This document shows positions 20,491 through 32,559 of a DNA stretch of 64,000 nt, piece by piece (the stretch's first letter is position 1; the number at the start of each line of letters is the position of its first letter). The position numbers were made by a program, and so were the translations under genes. The DNA is from Brassica napus (Eukaryota > Streptophyta > Magnoliopsida > Brassicales > Brassicaceae): contig NC_063446.1 of NCBI RefSeq assembly GCF_020379485.1, positions 21,230,610 to 21,294,609 of the forward strand, in the 5' to 3' direction. A model generated the notes under the pieces. The model was not told the origin of the DNA and did no database searches. It saw only the letters and a list, made by a program, of their open reading frames with translations.

Positions 20491-23400
20491 ATGGGAGATA
20501 TAGTAGCGGTCAAGACAAAAGAGGAACGAGGGCCATCGTCGATCTCTTGCCCTATGTTAAACACAACGAACTATACGGTGTGGGCTATGAGGATGAAACT
20601 CCTTCTCAAAGTTCATAAAGTATGGGAGGTTGTGGAGAATGAAACAGACGCAGTGGACAAGAACGACATGGCAACGGCGCTTCTGTTTCAATCTGTTCCA
20701 GAAGCCCTTATTCTGCAAGTCGGTGAGCTGGAGAGTGCAAAGAAGGTATGGGATGCCATTAAGGCTCGACACTTAGGAGCAGAGAGGGTTAGAGAAGCAA
20801 GACTACAAACCCTTATGGCTGAATTTGATCGGATCAAGATGAAGGAGAACGAAAGCATCGATGACTTTGTTGGGAAGTTATCTGAGATCTCGTCAAAATC
20901 TGCAGCACTAGGAGAAAACATGGAAGAGAGTAAGCTTGTTAAGAAGTTTTTGACAAGTCTACCGAGAAAGAAGTATATACATATCGTTGCATCACTCAAA
21001 CAAATCCTTGACCTAAAATCAACTAGCTTTGAAGATATCATAGGCCGCTTAAAGACCTATGAAGAACGTATACGAGAAGAAGAAGGAGAGAACGAAGACA
21101 ACAATCAAAGCAAACTGATGTACGCTAACATGGAAACACAGTCAAATCGTGATTACCATGGTGAGTACAGAGGAAGAGGACGAGGAGGACAAGGTTATTA
21201 CAGAGGACGGGGACGTGGTGGCAGATTGTATTGGGATAGCAGGGATCTGACCAAGGTTACATGCTTCAGGTGTGACAAAATTGGTCACTTTGCAGCCACT
21301 TGCCCCGACAGATTGCTCAAGTTGCATGAGACGCAAGAAACCAGAGAGGATGAGACACAAGAAGCTGATGGTTTAATGATGCACGAAGTAGTATATCTCA
21401 ATGAACAAAACGTGCAACCTAAGGTGTTTGAGTCGAGCATGGATGGGGACAGAATTTGGTATCTCGATAACGGCGCCAGCAATCACATGACAGGAAACAA
21501 AAGCTACTTCAAGAGTATTGATGAAACCATTACAGGGAAGGTAAGGTTTGGTGATGACTCAAGAATCAACATCGAAGGCAGGGTTTCTATCTTGTTTACC
21601 GGAGAGAAGAAGTTACTATCTAATGTCTACTACATACCGAATCTAAAGAGCAATATTATCAGTCTTGGCCAAGCTACAGAAGTAGGTTGCGATATAAGGA
21701 TGAGAGAAGACTATCTAACATTACATGATAAAGGGGGCAAGTTGATTGTAAGAGAAAATAGATCAACAAATCGGCTCTACAAGGTACTTATGGAGGTAGG
21801 CAACACAAAGTGCTTGAAGATGGAGGTGCAGAGTGATTCCGCGAGATGGCATGCGAGGTTAGGTCACATTGGTCTCGAGTCAATGAAGCTGATGATACGA
21901 AAGGAACTGGTCCTAGGAATACCTAAAATCGCAGTGGAAAAGGAAACATGCGAATCTTGCTTGTTAGCAAAACACATACGTCAAACCTTTCCCCAAGCAA
22001 CCACTTATCGAGCAGAAGAAAACCTAGAACTCGTTCATGGAGACCTATGTGGACCAATCTCGCCAGCTACAGCAGCAGGGAGTAGGTACATATTCGTACT
22101 TGTGGATGATAACTCTCGCTATATGTGGAGAATTATTTTGAAAGAAAAGAGTGATGCCTTTGAAAAATTCAAGAGCTTTAAGGCAATGGTGGAAAAGGAG
22201 GCGAAGACAAGCATCAAGACGTTTCGAACGGACAGAGGTGGAGAATTCACATCTAAGGATTTTTATATTTTCTGTGAGGCTGCAGGAATTCAAAGACACT
22301 TAACTGCTCCTTACACGCCACAGCAGAACGGAGTAGTAGAACGACGTAATAGAACCTTGTTGGAGATGACAAGGAGTATCCTAAAGCACATGAGCATACC
22401 TAACTATCTCTGGGGTGAGGCGACAAGGCACGCTACGTATCTCATCAATAGGGTTGCAACACGGACACTGAATTCTCAGACACCATACGAGGTGTTCAAA
22501 GGTCAAAAACCAAGTGTAAAGCATCTGAGAATCTTTGGTTGTATAGGCTATGTAAAGGTTGACGCACCACACCTCCGGAAACTGGACGATAGATCAAGGA
22601 CCCTTGTTCACCTCGGAACAGAACCCGGTTCCAAAGCTTATAGACTGCTTGATCCAAAGAGTAGAAAAATAATAGTCAGCAGGGATGTTGTGTTTGACGA
22701 GCACAAAACATGGAAGTGGAATAAATCTACTACAGAAACAGAGGAACCAGGGGAGTTCAGAGTTGAGTTTGGTGTTTTTGGGAATCAAGGTTTAAGAGAC
22801 AACGAGGGTGAAGAAGAAACAGAGGAACATGGCGATCACAATGGGACAGAAGATAATGAAGTGGTCGAGGGTACTAATGATCTCGATGAGCTTGAGACTG
22901 CGAACAATGAGGACACAAACCTTCGACGATCAACAAGAATCACCAAGCCACCAAGCTATCTGAGCGATTACGTGTATCTAGCGGAAGCTGAAGGAGAACG
23001 TCTTCTTCTTCTTATAAACGAGGAGCCATATGACTTTGAGGAAGCTATGGAAGAAAAGGTGTGGAGAGATGCTTGTGAAGATGAGATATCATCTATCATT
23101 AAGAACAAAACATGGGAATTGGTAGATCTACCCAAAGGAGCAAAACCAATTGGACTAAAGTGGATATTTAAGATCAAGCGCAACTCAGATGGGACTATAA
23201 ACAAGCACAAATCGAGATTAGTATCTAAAGGCTATATTCAGAGACATGGGATAGACTTCGAGGAAGTGTTTGCACCAGTTGCACGCATCGAGACTATTAG
23301 ACTCATTATCTCTATCGCAGCTAGCAAGGGATGGGAAGTGCACCACTTGGATGTCAAGACGGCTTTTCTCCACGGGGACTTGAAAGAAGATGTATATGTC

Positions 23401-24625
23401 ACGCAACCTGAAGGTTTTGTGGTTAGTGGAAGCGAGACTAAAGTATACAAACTGAGAAAGGCACTATATGGATTGAGACAAGCTCCAAGAGCTTGGAACG
23501 AGAAGCTAAACAAAGTTCTAGAAGATCTTGGATTCACCAAGTGTTCGAAGGAACCTTCGCTATATTGCAGATGAGGAAAGGATTCTCTTCTGTTGGTGGC
23601 AGTATACGTGGATGACTTACTCGTAACAGGCTCAAACAAGACTCAGATAATCGATTTCAAGAGAGAGATGTCTACTATCTTCGAGATGAGTGATTTAGGG
23701 CTATTAACATATTATCTTGGAATCGAGGTCGTACAACATGAAGCGGGAATAACTATATTATCAAGGGAGATACGCGACGAGGATACTTCAAGAAACAGGT
23801 ATGGAGGGGTGCAACTCGAGTCAGGTACCAATGGACATGGGTTTAGTGCTATCAAAAGCACAAGGAGAAGAAAGCGTGGATGAAAAAGAATTTAGGAGAA
23901 ACATAGGGTGCCTACGGTACCTATTGCATACACGACCTGACCTTGCGTTCAGCGTCGGTCTTCTCAGCCGGTACATGCACAACCCGAAGACATCACATGC
24001 GGCTGCGTTAAAACAGGTGCTAAGATATCTGAAGGGAACCACATCTCACGGACTCTTGTTGTCGCGTGCTAATAAGATGGAGCTAGTTGGGTACTGTGAC
24101 AGTAGCCACAATATAGATGAAAATGACGGAAGGAGCACCACAGGTCACGTGCTTTACTTGAATAATTGTCCTATCACTTGGTGCTCCCAGAAACAAGAGA
24201 CAGTAGCTCTATCATCATGTGAAGCTGAGTTTATGGCAGCAACCGAGGCCGCTAAGCAAGCAATATGGCTTCAAGAGCTCTTGGATGAGATCATGGAGAC
24301 ATCGAACAAGAGAGTCATGATCTGCATAGACAATAAGTCAGCAATAGCACTCACAAAGAATCCAGTGTTTCATGGACGCAGCAAGCACATTCACAAGCGT
24401 TATCACTTCATAAGGGAATGTGCGGAGAATGAGCAAGTGGAAGTTCAACATGTACCAGGCGTGGAGCAAAAAACAGACATTTTAACTAAGGCACTTGGGA
24501 GAATCAAGTTCAAGGAGATGAGAGAGTTAGTTGGAGTTCAAGACATAGTTAACTTCAAGTTTAAAGGGGAGAATGTTGGAGATAAACATGAAGTTAACTT
24601 GAACCTTAAGTTATACCAATTCTAA
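20491..24625 (+). pseudogene. Copia-1 gag-pol polyprotein, one stop and one frameshift
   Basis: One frame from ATG 20491 runs to a TGA at 23572-23574. Order: gag (UBN2-type) to about 21240; CCHC knuckle [14 protein letters not shown] (21262-21303); protease site near 21466 reading DNGAS, where family members usually have D-S/T-G; integrase with HARLGH, CESC and the D, D, E residues (about 21840-22340); reverse transcriptase from about 23155, with YVDDLLVTG at 23605 just after the stop; RNase H to 24625. A frameshift lies near 23755-23765. The order protease-integrase-RT-RNase H identifies Copia. With only these lesions the copy is nearly intact, but it should not make full reverse transcriptase by itself. 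Confidence 0.95.
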
Positions 24626-24826
24626 TGAGTTTAGGATTAGGATAGTTTCCTAATGAGTTTAGGAAATATGATATTTATATAAAGAGTTGCAAGAGTGTTG
24701 CATACCTTTAAGAGTTTTAGAGAGTTTGTGTTTTGGTGAAGGTTAAGGTTTTTGAGTGTTTCCTTAAGAGAGAGTTAAATAAAGAGAGTTCTTTATTTGA
24801 GTTTATACGCAAACCCTAAACTAATA
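24574..24826 (+). repeat. Copia-1 right LTR
   Basis: Same length as the left LTR, with four base differences seen by eye. Ends at 24826 before the TGGAA duplication. Confidence 0.95.
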
Positions 24827-24998
24827 TGGAAGCGTATCGATAATAGCTTTCGGCTCTGGTGGAGTTTGACGATCTCTGCATATGCATCTCTGATCCTCGG
24901 ACAATCAAATCGCTTTATGTTATGTCCAGCCCAGACTCGTCCTACAGAAAACACCAAAGCATGCGGTGCTCAGAGAGAGAAAGAGACACAAGAGATAT

Positions 24999-25001
<3 letters not shown>

Positions 25002-25045
<44 letters not shown>
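25002..25045. repeat. (AT)n microsatellite
   Basis: An uninterrupted AT run of about 22 units in the first intron of the NEN4-like relic. Confidence 0.95.
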
Positions 25046-25047
<2 letters not shown>

Positions 25048-25464
25048 CATCTGTTTCAATATGTAAGATGTTTAATTGAGTTTTGTATGCTTCAAGTATA
25101 AAATAATTATAATTTTTAGATACTTTTCAAATTTATTAAAATCTGTGTAATCAGTTATTGTTTATAGCATGTTTTTATAATTGGTTGGGTTAATTTTAAT
25201 TAATATTAAGATTCTGATCCTTTCTTAAAAGGGCATGTAAATTTTTTGTTTTACATATGTTTAGAAATTTAATTTTTATATTTATGTTTTTAGTATGTTT
25301 TTCTTTGTATAATATTTCTCTTAAATAATTAATAATTCTTTTTAATAATTGTGTTAAAATAGTTGGACCACACCTATATCAATAGGTCATGTTTCATTGA
25401 TATTATTAGATTAAACAAAATATTTGTTATCTAAAATATTTTATACTTTTTAAACTGAGAGAGT
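25046..25464. mobile_element. Degraded Stowaway-like MITE candidate
   Basis: Left part TCCATCTGTTTCAATATG resembles the CTCCCTCYGTTTCA start of Stowaway-type MITEs, and the right part ends AAACTGAGAGAGTA, the expected inverted form. The TIRs are diverged and no clean TA duplication is seen. It lies in the intron of the NEN4-like relic. Confidence 0.35.
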
Positions 25465-25899
25465 ATACGGGCCGTATACGCAAATTTTTTTAAAAAAATT
25501 GAAATTTTTTATATGTAAATAGATCTTCAAATTTATAAAATAAAAATTTTAGACTCTAAACTGTTGAAATCGTTACTAAATGGTATAGGACCCGAGAATA
25601 TACAGATAGACAGAGAGAGACAAGAGAGAAGCTATTACCGTTGAGAATGTCGTAGAAATCTGGTGCGATTTCAGGGAATGTAGGTGCAGCCAAGACTCCG
25701 GCGGGCGTGATGCCACTTCGCCGCTTAGAGAGTGTGGAGATGAGAGAAAGATCAGTGGGTCGAACCAACGTGGAGTAACTGTAGCGCTCCACTAGCGACT
25801 TAGGGCAAACTAAGATAGCCCCGAACTCAAGAATGGCGATAGGCAGGCCTCTTTTGGTCGGAACCGTTGTCTCGAGGTCCAAAATAATGTGTGGGTTCT

Positions 25900-26894
25900 A
25901 AACCGACTGAATACGCCGGTCCAAGTCATTATCTTAACGGTTTAGACGTTACAGATCAATATATGTATGTGCAACTTTCTTTGCTCGATTCAAGAAACAA
26001 ACACAACTTCAATCTCTCTATATGTGCATGAACATTCTTTAACGTATGTTTAGTTCTAACTTCGTTTTAAGCTTTTTTTTATCAGAAGTTTTATATGGTG
26101 AAGTAATGGAGATAGTGTTCCGAAACACAAGAACACCACTTTCTCCATTACTAACATTTCTCGGTCTGTATGCGAACTTCACGCTCCACCTCCTTGAGCT
26201 TTTTCTTTTACGTACAAAAAATTAAACCCATAACAAATCGGTTTCTTACGGCATCCACAATAAAACCATTGTTAGAAAATATTTTTTAAGTTAAATTTTT
26301 TACAATTTATATTAATTTAATAAATTGAACATGTGTTTCTCCGGTTTTTGAATGATTTTCTTATATTTATATTTTTAATACTCAATTTGAAAAACTACAA
26401 ATGCGAGTGTTACCATATTAAATATTACAAAATGAAATAAAAATTAATATGTGTAGAAAAAGGAGAAGCAGTGGTTGTTTGAGAACTTCAACTAAAAAGT
26501 ATGAAGTTAATTTACTTGTGTTCTTATGATTCTACTGTAGGTTGGGTGCATTTTTGTTTTAATAGGACTCATAAAAGATTTCTCCTTTTAGATACCTTTG
26601 ATTTGATTTTAAAATATTATAAACTAGATACTTCATATTATATCAACTGTTCTCTTATAAAAATAGTTTACGTATATGACATTCACAAATTAAGGCACAT
26701 ATATAGATTAACATTATGGCCTCTGTTAGCTAGATTCACAAACACACAACTTACAATGAATATATAATTAAGTTCTTGTTATAAAATATAGTTGTACTTG
26801 CTCTGAACTTGAAGGAGATGATGTTGATGAGTTGATTCCCTTAATGACGAAGTGTTTGCCCACTTACAATCTCTTGATTAATGCATTGTTATAT

Positions 26895-26932
<38 letters not shown>

Positions 26933-27460
26933 AAAAGAAAATGTAGCATACAAATAGTGTTCCTTGATAAATCTGCAGAAATGGATAGAAAAAAGTATTG
27001 GAAAGAGAGGTTGACCCAGTACGAAAGGTGTCTTGGTGTACCTTTCTTTGAAGGGTAAAGTGGAGAGAAAGAAAAGAGAATCTAATGGGGGCCGTGGTTG
27101 AACTAGTAGGATTCTAGCATACAAGTGTAGGTTATAAAAAGTAAGATCCATAAATTTTTTTGTAAAGAAGACAAAAACATCTTATAAAAGCCAAGTATGT
27201 GTTGATTTCTTCCCAAAGATAAGACGTACTTTTTGTAGATATTAAGAAAATAGTTTCACAGTATACAAAAATTCTTTGCATCATACTACAGATTTTGCAA
27301 ACTGACATTTATGTGAACTTATAAATATTTTTTTTAATTGTTTCCTTCTAGAAGGTATGAACAAAAGTATAGCTGAAGATCCAAGGGAAGATTAAAGGAG
27401 AACAACGGAGCCTTTGAGGAAAAAATACGGTGGCAAAAAGGAGAAGAAAACAGAGAAAAT
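25900..27460. other. Intergenic DNA between NEN4-like relic and tRNA
   Basis: Mostly AT-rich. Contains a short perfect-looking stem-loop at 26102-26152 and an (AT)n run near 26900-26931. Short open frames lack splice signals or recognisable motifs. The region just upstream of DLETTVP (25890-26000) may be remains of the NEN4-like promoter. Confidence 0.45.
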
Positions 27461-27532
27461 GGGGCGTTCCGAGAATTGAACTCGGGACCTCTCGCACCCT
27501 AAGCGAGAATCATACCACTAGACCAAACGCCC
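27461..27532 (-). tRNA. tRNA-Pro (anticodon AGG)
   Basis: The minus strand folds as a standard 72-nt tRNA: acceptor stem GGGCGTT paired with AACGCCC and discriminator C; D arm with GGTCTAGTGGTATG (box A); anticodon loop TTAGGGT with AGG; T arm GAGTTCAATTC (box B). No intron and no encoded CCA. A TTTT run directly downstream on the minus strand is a Pol III terminator, and a CAA motif lies just upstream. Confidence 0.97.
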
Positions 27533-28160
27533 TTGTTGGTGTTTTTGTTATACTTCAATATAATACGGCTGCGTTCAAAACTCTTCAAGACCATTAGACA
27601 TAGCTCTCGTCTCGTCTCTCCCGCCAATGTGCTCAATGGAAACCTCAGGAACTAGGAGAGGCAACACAAGCGGAAGTTTCTGTGAACCAATTTTTGATGG
27701 AAAATGATCTAAATTTGTCACCAGTGAATCTCCTGGAAACTAGTACGATAATGAGTCCAACCAAGAAAACGAGTCTTCTATTGGGATATTGATTAGTGTG
27801 TTGTGACTTGAGAGGGGCAAATATTACATGCTTCAAGAGAAGATCATGTTAACAGAAGATGATCCTGGAGTGAAGAAATGATCTATGGACCTGTGTCATT
27901 CCAAGATTTATGCAGAATAGTTTTGCTAAACATCAGATGGAACAATCATAGCAAGCAATGAATGAAAGCCATATTATCAAAATCTTTCATAAACCTGACT
28001 GATGTTTGTTATAGTAGACCTTTCAACATTCTACAAAAAGAAAAATATAGCACATAAAAATTATGCACTTCACATACATTAACTAGAAAAAGTAATGCTA
28101 AACAAGAGCCCTGGGAATTTTTGGAAGTAGGGGAGAAATGACACTCATCAGACGTAAACT
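27533..28160. other. tRNA upstream region and U1C 3' region
   Basis: 27533-27600 is the tRNA upstream region. About 27620-27810 has a plus-strand pair of short frames (one starting MCSMETSGTRRGNTSGSF) that look like a decayed gene piece, which I cannot identify. From about 28000 it is likely the 3' UTR of the leftward U1C gene. Confidence 0.35.
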
Positions 28161-29250
28161 CTACTCATTGCTTTCAGGAGATTCAGCACCAGGGTTAGGA
28201 TTGTTGAAGCCACCACCGCTCGGCGGAGCAGCAGCAGCTGGATTTGTTTGATAAGGAGGAGGCGGAGGAAGAGGAAGTCCATTATAATTGGGAGGCGGTC
28301 CACCACCTTGACCAGGTAGTGAAGCCATTCCTGGTGGCCTAAGCATACCGTTTTGTGGAGGCGGAGGTAGAGGAGCACCAGGCGGTGCCATCATCTGTGG
28401 TACTCCCGGAGGAGGCATGTAACCTGCAAAAAGGTAAAATATTACATTCCAACTAAAAACAAAATATTAAATGCAAAGAAGATATGAACCATGTCAATGA
28501 TTCTAGTAACAGAGACTACCTTGACCAGGTATCATGGGTCTAGGGAGAAGAGGAGGGCGCATCCCCATAGGCATAGGCATCATAGGAAGGCGAGGTCTAG
28601 CGAGCATATGCTGGTTAAACGCACCACCAACCTGATTGTACGCAGCAGCTTGGCCAAGATGCTCTTTAATTCTCTGATCAATCAGACTTTGAGTTTGCTG
28701 TTCCTCAAACTGCTGATAGTATATCCTCACATTCGCCTGAAAAACATCATCAAAACTCTTAACAAATCTTTAATAAAATTAAAAAAAAAAAAAACTCGTT
28801 TATGTAACCTTGTGTTTGTAACCGGCGTTGTGCTGCTTCCTCACCGATGGCTGACAAAAAAAAGAAAATTGACTGATGTACACAATTCGGGAAACATGAT
28901 AGCTTATCAGTTTGATAGGTGATCAGAACTCAAACCAATGAACCAAGTTGATAACCTACTGCTTTTATAAATGGAATCTAAACCGGAGACCTAATCGGTA
29001 CCGCCGTAGATCAATTTTCAATACAATCGAACAATGACGGCGAGTCATCGATCATTACACAAGTAAAGAAAGGAAGAAAGTGGGAAGTGGATTTGGACTT
29101 ACGGAATCGTGGGTGAGATAAGTATCGCAATAATCACAGTAATACCTGCGAAAAATCAACATTAAAAAGTAAACTAAAACCTAAGATCGAACTTACATAA
29201 TTATCTAAGTTTATTATACTTAGGATCTAGAAGAACCCTATACCTCGGCA
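28161..29250 (-). CDS. U1 small nuclear ribonucleoprotein C (U1C)
   Basis: Five GT-AG exons (minus): 29250-29243, 29145-29103, 28850-28809, 28736-28520, 28423-28161. They total 573 nt, 190 codons plus stop, in frame throughout. Residues 1-31 form the U1C-type C2H2 zinc finger with C6, C9, H24 and H30 (MPRYYCDYCDTYLTHDS then VRKQHNAGYKHK), followed by a helix (NVRIYYQQFEEQQTQSLID). The C-terminal two thirds are Met, Pro and Gly rich, as in plant U1C. In the nucleus U1C stabilises pairing of U1 snRNA with 5' splice sites. The tiny 8-nt first coding exon and the short exons are real, because the finger only reads correctly when spliced. The gene appears intact. The next gene right, RopGAP, reads the same way. 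Confidence 0.95.
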
Positions 29251-30454
29251 TCGTTCAGAGCTTCGGGAGGAGCAGCGAGAGAGAGGAGGAAGAAGAAGAA
29301 AATGCAGAGAGACGATTTCACTGTTTGCTTAATTTTTCAATAAGGATGATTTTAATCCGACGGTACAGATCTGTCTTTCATATGAATTCATATCTAACGG
29401 ATGTTAATAACCGGAGAAGTATCTCCATCGAAGCGACGTCGTTTCGCTTGACAGGAGTGAAATTTTGAGCACATACCATTTCTCGGCATGTCGGCCAAAG
29501 AAATGGTTGTGTGAATGCATCTTCTTTTGGCTGTAGGTTTTGTTAGTTACGACTCACAAGCAGCCGCTCAGAACCCCATTAGACTTCTCTAAACCATTTT
29601 TTCCCTCTACAACTACAGAAAAAAAATCATTTGTGTACAAATCCAAATCTCATTGGTGGTTGAAGATTTCCCCATGAAATCAAAAGATGTAACTTCCTCT
29701 GCAAATGGATAATCTTTTTTTCTTCTTTCTCATTTTTTTAGTAATGCAAAATTACAATTAACAATTTTGCTGTTTATCGGACAATTATCTTAAATAGTCA
29801 TTTTTAAATAACATTCAATAAGAAAATTGACCAAAATAACTTTTTTTTTATTTTAAAAATTTTTATTTTTCTTTTTCATTTTTTTTAATTTAAAACATAT
29901 CTCAAAACCACACCCCTTAATTCTAAACCATAAGTCTATATTAGTTAATTCTAAGGTATAAATGTATTTTTACTATTTAATAAAAAAAATTGATTATTTT
30001 TTTATTGAAAACTATTTTTGTGACAAAAAAAATTTAAAAATAACTTGTTTATTTCATGCAGACATTTAATGATTTATTAACATTAAAATTCATGATCTGA
30101 TTCTGTGTTTGGAAGAAAGATTTAGTGTTTCAAATATTAAAAAAAAAAAGAGAGGTCAGATTATCTTTGCTACAACAAAACCAAACAGCACAGCACAAAA
30201 CAAAACAAACACACACATGGAGAAGGACTACAACAACAGTCAACAGACAGGTTCAGCCCTTGTTGAACCCTAATCAGACTCAACACCCAACAATCCCTAA
30301 AGACCCTAACAAATTGGACAATAATCTCTGTATTGATTTACAAACACAACCACTTCTCCTCCTTCTTGTTTGTTCTCTGCAGCAGATTAAGCAGAAATAA
30401 GAAAAGCTCCAAACAGATGTAAGTGTCATTAAGCAGACAGGTCAAGGCTTCATC
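29251..30454. other. Intergenic DNA between U1C and RopGAP
   Basis: 29251-29330 is the likely U1C 5' UTR with GA-rich sequence. The rest is AT-rich and gene-free, with the probable RopGAP 3' UTR at its right end (about 30300-30454). Confidence 0.5.
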
Positions 30455-32559
30455 TTAGTCGCTTGTGCTTGACCCTAAAGTGTCATTTTTATCGTCTGTG
30501 AATGATACCAGTGGAGAGCATTTTGGGCTCGAGTCTTCAGAGATACTGACGTTTGAAACTCTAGCGTTGGTGTTGAGCTGACTCAAGAAACATTTCTCTA
30601 CCGAGCTTAGTGATCCAATATCGTTTTCATCTTCTTGAGTAGACCGGCGGCTGAGATGTTCTTCTTCTTGTTGTTGCTGTTGTTGTCCTTCTTGTTCTTC
30701 TCCTCCTGATTCAGAATCTGTGCCTTGTGATTCACAGCTGACTTCCATGTCTTGTGCATTGTCAGAGTCAGAATCAGTTTGGGAATTTGACGAGTGGGAT
30801 GGTGAATACCCTTCTGATCCACTTGAGGTTCCCTCACGTTCAGCTAGTGTTCTAGTAATAAGAGTTTTAAGCAAGTTCATCACTTGAACCGCATGCATAA
30901 GAGCCGTTAATGGATCTGTCATCTACATTTACAAGAATCAGTAACGTCAGCGAATCTTAAAAAAGCAACTAAGGTTATGTTTGTTTGTGTTTTTACCTGA
31001 GTCATGTTAGGAGCAAAGACCATGGCTATGTTCCTCGCATTCATCTTGTTAGACTCTTCTTCCTCAACCACATCAGCCATAAGATCAACAGCCCAACTGA
31101 GCAAAGCAGACTCAGTAGGCTTCAGCTGCTTTATAAGTTGAACAGATTCTTCCTCGGTGTTGCAGTTGAGAACTTCCTCAGGAGAAAGACCGTCGAGCAC
31201 TCCGCAAGGCAACTCTCTAAACCAAGCTTTGATAAGACCAGCCAAGCAATGCACATCAATGTTCTCAGGTACAATACCTCTGTTAAGTTGGTCTCTTACA
31301 TGTTCCTCTTGGCTGTTCTCAGGGTTTATCCTAAAGATCCCTTCAGCCTATTTAATCCACACAAGAATATTAACAAGAAAGGCAAATCAATTCAATTTGG
31401 ATTGTGGAATGTCCTTACCTTGAGACCTTGTTGAGAGTATAGTCTTTGTTGCATTAGTAATAGAATAGTTGGGACACTGATTCCTTTCTCGTCATAAGAA
31501 CATTGCATTGATTCCGCAGAGACACCAAACACGCTCACGCTGCATTTATCAAAGAGAATCAAGAGTCTTTATAACTTCGGTGTTAATCTTAACCGTGACT
31601 TAAGTCTCGATGTACCAGTAAAAAAATGTTAAGAAACATATTCTAGTCAAAATAGGAAATCAAGTTTTGAAGCTTATAAATATAAGTCTAATAATTTATT
31701 ATTTATTATTCTCATCATTAATTTTTAAAAACTCTGATAAAGATGTTTGCTTCAGTGAGTTTCTCCTAGTGTTTTCTTGTTTTCCGAGTTTAATTCATAG
31801 CTATTCTCAACATTAAGAAACTTTCAAATTATAGCCATAGAAATGTAGAATTCAAGTATTAATTTTAACTAGGAAAATACCACATTTGGAAGACATATTC
31901 TAAGTCAAATAAGAAATCGGATTTAAAAATTATATATACGGGTTTAAAAGTTTGTAATTTATCATTGATATCGATGATAAGAAACGGTAAACTCTACTAC
32001 AGATGTTAGTTTAATTTTTAAATTAAGAAAATTTCAAATTATAGCAAGAGAAATGTAGATTTTGCTGATAAAATGTTCCTAAAACAATCCAGTTAAGAAG
32101 TATTAATTAAGCTAATTAAACAACAAATTGCAGATCCAGATTCAAAATTCAAAGCTTTTAATGTAATAAAGATAACTCTAGAGATTTAATAAGTAACAAT
32201 CCAAACAGTTACCTAGCACTGGGAACACGACACGGGATCTCGACCTGAAGCTCGTGCGGGAGACCGAGAAAGCCACGGAACCTATCGAATGTCACGTGAG
32301 TGATGTGCCGAACGTTTGTTGGCCATCCGATCTCCATCTGATGAACGGCTGAGGAGATCCCTCCGACTCCGACGTCGTCTAGGCGGTTATCCACACGGCA
32401 AGAGACCACCGATTTACGCAGCGCAGTTAGTAGAAACTCGACAAGAGACAGTTGCTGGTTCTGCTCTTCCTCTTCTTCCTCCACCGTTGATTTTCCTCTC
32501 CCTCCTCCTTTTCTTCCGGCGCAACCAACGCCTTTAGTCACCATCACAAGACCCGTCAT
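30455..32559 (-). CDS. Rho-of-plants GTPase-activating protein (CRIB-type RopGAP)
   Basis: Four GT-AG exons (minus): 32559-32213, 31539-31419, 31347-30997, 30922-30455; total 1287 nt, 428 codons plus stop, in frame. A CRIB motif lies at residues 77-101 (IGWPTNVRHITHVTFDRFRG), the arrangement special to plant RopGAPs. The RhoGAP domain spans about residues 115-290; the catalytic arginine finger is R162 in GIFRI, and NARNIAMVFAPNM is the conserved late helix. The C-terminal 120 residues are Ser, Glu and Gln rich and probably disordered. The protein would stimulate GTP hydrolysis by ROP GTPases at the plasma membrane, with CRIB tuning activity. Length fits Arabidopsis RopGAPs. A (CT)n run in the leader (about 32607-32626) is typical of plant 5' UTRs. 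Confidence 0.95.

Larger units (their letters stand above)
20201..24826 (+). mobile_element. Ty1/Copia LTR retrotransposon, young, 4.6 kb (Copia-1)
   Basis: Two 253-bp LTRs (20201-20453 and 24574-24826) are flanked by the 5-bp target duplication TGGAA (20196-20200 and 24827-24831). The primer-binding site TGGTATCAGAGC (20457-20468) fits initiator tRNA-Met, and a purine tract AAAGGGGAGAA precedes the right LTR. The LTRs begin TG and end TA instead of the usual CA. By eye they differ at four positions, which implies a recent insertion. It sits inside a coding exon of the NEN4-like relic in the opposite orientation. Confidence 0.97.
15244..25890 (-). pseudogene. NEN4-like DEDDh exonuclease, split by CACTA-2 and Copia-1
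   Basis: Exons (minus): about 25881-25639 (DLETTVP, the first catalytic D and E; STLVRPTDLSLIS); 24941-24832 (VWAGHNIKRFDCPRIRDAYAEI) continuing at 20195-20154 (KFGKRAGDMK); 20076-20030 (LARYFGLGDQTHR); 19977-19904 (SLDDARMTLEVLK, the final DEDDh motif); 19820-19659 continuing at 15329 to about 15244. Donors and acceptors are GT-AG. NEN proteins are plant 3'-5' exonucleases; their named role is in sieve-element enucleation. Here Copia-1 breaks one exon and CACTA-2 breaks another, a 1-nt loss shifts the frame near 24868, and no ATG precedes DLETTVP (an in-frame TAG lies just upstream). It is therefore a pseudogene, although its splice sites are preserved. Which NEN paralogue it is closest to is my judgement. 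Confidence 0.85.

Noticed and set aside
30985..31434. 149-codon plus-strand frame
   Set aside because: It is antisense to RopGAP exon 3; the sense strand has the conserved RhoGAP motifs and splice sites.
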